Positions 3,889 to 5,205 of a stretch of DNA of 5,205 bases are shown here, piece by piece (the stretch's first letter is position 1; every line of letters starts with the position of its first letter). Origin of the DNA: Candidatus Bathyarchaeota archaeon (GTDB lineage Archaea; Thermoproteota; Bathyarchaeia; Bathyarchaeales; Bathyarchaeaceae); contig CP070636.1 of NCBI GenBank assembly GCA_020356305.1, positions 566,547 to 571,751 of the forward strand, given 5' to 3'. Below the pieces are notes generated by a model. That model saw nothing but the letters and a program-made list of their open reading frames with translations, was not told the origin of the DNA and ran no database searches. A program made the position numbers and the translations under genes.

Positions 3889-5205
3889 CTAGGATGCACG
3901 AATCTCCATTCTTCCGAGTTCTTTATCTATTCCTGAAAATAGAATTGTGCCGTGAGTCTTGAGGAATTCATTGTACAGATCCATTGGATTGCTCGCTTTG
4001 ATTAGCATTTTGGTGTTGTAGGCGCAGATGGCAACCATCGGAATGTCCAAAACCGTGTGCAATGATTTTTCATATTCTACTAGTTCTGGGACTAATTTGC
4101 GTCTGAAGAACCATGCAGTTTCGCCAGTGACTCTGAGTCCCTTAAAGCCTTTTTTCAACGCTCCATTGTAGAGTTTGCTCCATGAATTCATCGTGGTGGC
4201 TATGTCAAATTCTCCGTCTGCAAGGTAGATGTCTTCGTATCCACAGATGTTTAACGCGCCTGTTTTTTCATGTTTTTCCACATGGATGCCAAACTTTTCC
4301 ATGGCTTCTCTTATTTGGCTTGGGTTCTCCTCAGAAGTCACATACACTCCAGCTTCGCCATTTTCTAGTCCGATTTTAAGATAGTTGAAGAGAACGTTGT
4401 ATTTGGCCTCAGGAGAGTCGTACAGAAATATTGCGTGGTTCGTGGGCTTCAAGTCTTTGAGATAGTATATCATCCTTTCGGAAAGAGGTTCAGTTTCGAT
4501 TGTCCGTAGGTCCACGGAACTGTGCCAAAGGCTTTCGAAATTTTTTTGCAGTAGTCCAATTAGGCTGTCGTCGTCTGTCCATAGATACGGGTTCCTTCCC
4601 ATGGTTGCTTCCGTTGACGTCGCGATTAATGCTTCTGCGGAGTCCGCAATCAAGTAGTGACTTGATGGATTATCTGTATACTTTAGGTAAAGAGGAGCTT
4701 TCACTGATTCGTATTCTTTCATAATCATGACAATTGAATTTTCATGGTCAGTTACGTTCAGAATCATGCGGACTTTTGTTCTTTTTTCAATAGCTTTTTT
4801 AAGAGCCTCTTCGTGATTGATGAAAAATTGTCTAAATTTGTCTTTGGACGTGATTATATCAATGGTGTTCTTGGCTTTTCGAATCATGTTCATTTCCTTA
4901 TTGATTATCCCTATCCTCTGCGGGACTAGGGCGAAATGGGCGTCTTCCGATTCGGATTTCATCCTAAATGACTTGAAATGTTTCAAAAATGTCTCTCTCT
5001 TAGTCTCTAGTGTATTCACTCTTTTCTTGGCCATGTTTTGTTCGCGTTCGATGAGAATGTGAAGTGCATCTTCCGCGGGGGCTGCCCTGACTTTGGTTGG
5101 TTTGCCGAGTAGTTTTTCTATCAAGCCCATTTTTTCAAGTTTCGGCAATATTCTGTAGATGTCTTCTCGACGCACTTTTGATGCTTTAGAAATTTGGTTG
5201 ATCGA
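3889..5205 (-). CDS. TrmB-family regulator with C-terminal MEDS sensory domain (N-terminus beyond window)
   Basis: 438 residues are visible. The frame is open through the right edge, so the GTG at 5175 is not the start; perhaps 20-35 residues are missing. Counting from the edge, 1-55 is a TrmB winged helix (SINQISKASKV then REDIYRILPKLEKMGLIEK). A Lys/Glu-rich coiled-coil linker follows (about 55-85), then a TrmB-type effector-region domain (about 95-230: KAKNTIDIITS, KVRMILNV, SSHYLIADSAEALIA). Last is a MEDS domain (about 253-402: HAIFLYDS, GEAGVYVTSEE, KGLRVTGETAW, VAICAYN). MEDS is the sensory domain named from methanogens, methylotrophs and the dichloromethane regulator DcmR, and is thought to sense small carbon compounds. 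The protein is thus a cytoplasmic one-component regulator carrying two possible ligand-binding regions. Target genes are not visible; they may lie to the right or be the gene itself. The stop is TAG, and the frame is intact throughout. Confidence 0.88.
   Translation of the reverse strand, partial: SINQISKASKVRREDIYRILPKLEKMGLIEKLLGKPTKVRAAPAEDALHILIEREQNMAKKRVNTLETKRETFLKHFKSFRMKSESEDAHFALVPQRIGIINKEMNMIRKAKNTIDIITSKDKFRQFFINHEEALKKAIEKRTKVRMILNVTDHENSIVMIMKEYESVKAPLYLKYTDNPSSHYLIADSAEALIATSTEATMGRNPYLWTDDDSLIGLLQKNFESLWHSSVDLRTIETEPLSERMIYYLKDLKPTNHAIFLYDSPEAKYNVLFNYLKIGLENGEAGVYVTSEENPSQIREAMEKFGIHVEKHEKTGALNICGYEDIYLADGEFDIATTMNSWSKLYNGALKKGFKGLRVTGETAWFFRRKLVPELVEYEKSLHTVLDIPMVAICAYNTKMLIKASNPMDLYNEFLKTHGTILFSGIDKELGRMEIRAS

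Noticed and set aside
3855..3890. Possible hairpin after the TrmB-MEDS stop.
   Set aside because: Only 4-bp arms (TTCG/CGAA) could be found; the T-rich tract further on explains termination better.

Overview
The window looks archaeal. The signs are a TrmB-type regulator fused to a MEDS sensory domain, a PfpI/DJ-1 protein very close to the Pyrococcus type, TATA-box promoters about 25 bp from expected transcript starts, purine-rich Shine-Dalgarno sites, and several very small Cys-rich proteins. The ferredoxin-type protein points to an anaerobe. An uncultivated archaeon of the Bathyarchaeia or a related lineage would fit, but this is an inference from gene style only. There is no rRNA or tRNA to place it.

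Region 1 (1-1793, all minus strand, reading leftwards): a 73-aa helical protein of unknown function, then a PfpI/DJ-1 family protein, then a tight set of three genes. That set is a short tyrosine recombinase with a complete catalytic set but almost no N-terminal DNA-binding domain, a 67-aa four-Cys zinc-ribbon protein, and the start of a third gene cut by the left edge. The recombinase set looks like a small mobile or integrated module.

Region 2 (1890-3537, plus strand): an ArsR/SmtB-family repressor, a ferredoxin-like Fe-S protein of about 256 aa translated from a site at the repressor's stop codon, and a 77-aa protein with eight cysteines. In front of the repressor, just after a strong TATA box, lies a perfect ATATGAA-N6-TTCATAT inverted repeat, the textbook SmtB/ArsR operator. 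A second, weaker TGAA-N6-TTCA unit abuts it. The set therefore looks like a self-regulated metal- or redox-responsive operon. An 11-bp inverted repeat enclosing a polypyrimidine loop separates the Fe-S gene from the 77-aa gene.

Region 3 (3538-5205, minus strand): an easily missed 44-aa five-Cys protein (3580-3714), convergent with the 77-aa gene, and a TrmB-MEDS one-component regulator whose first residues lie beyond the right edge. The Cys-rich gene content of 1952-3714 is the most interesting part of the window.
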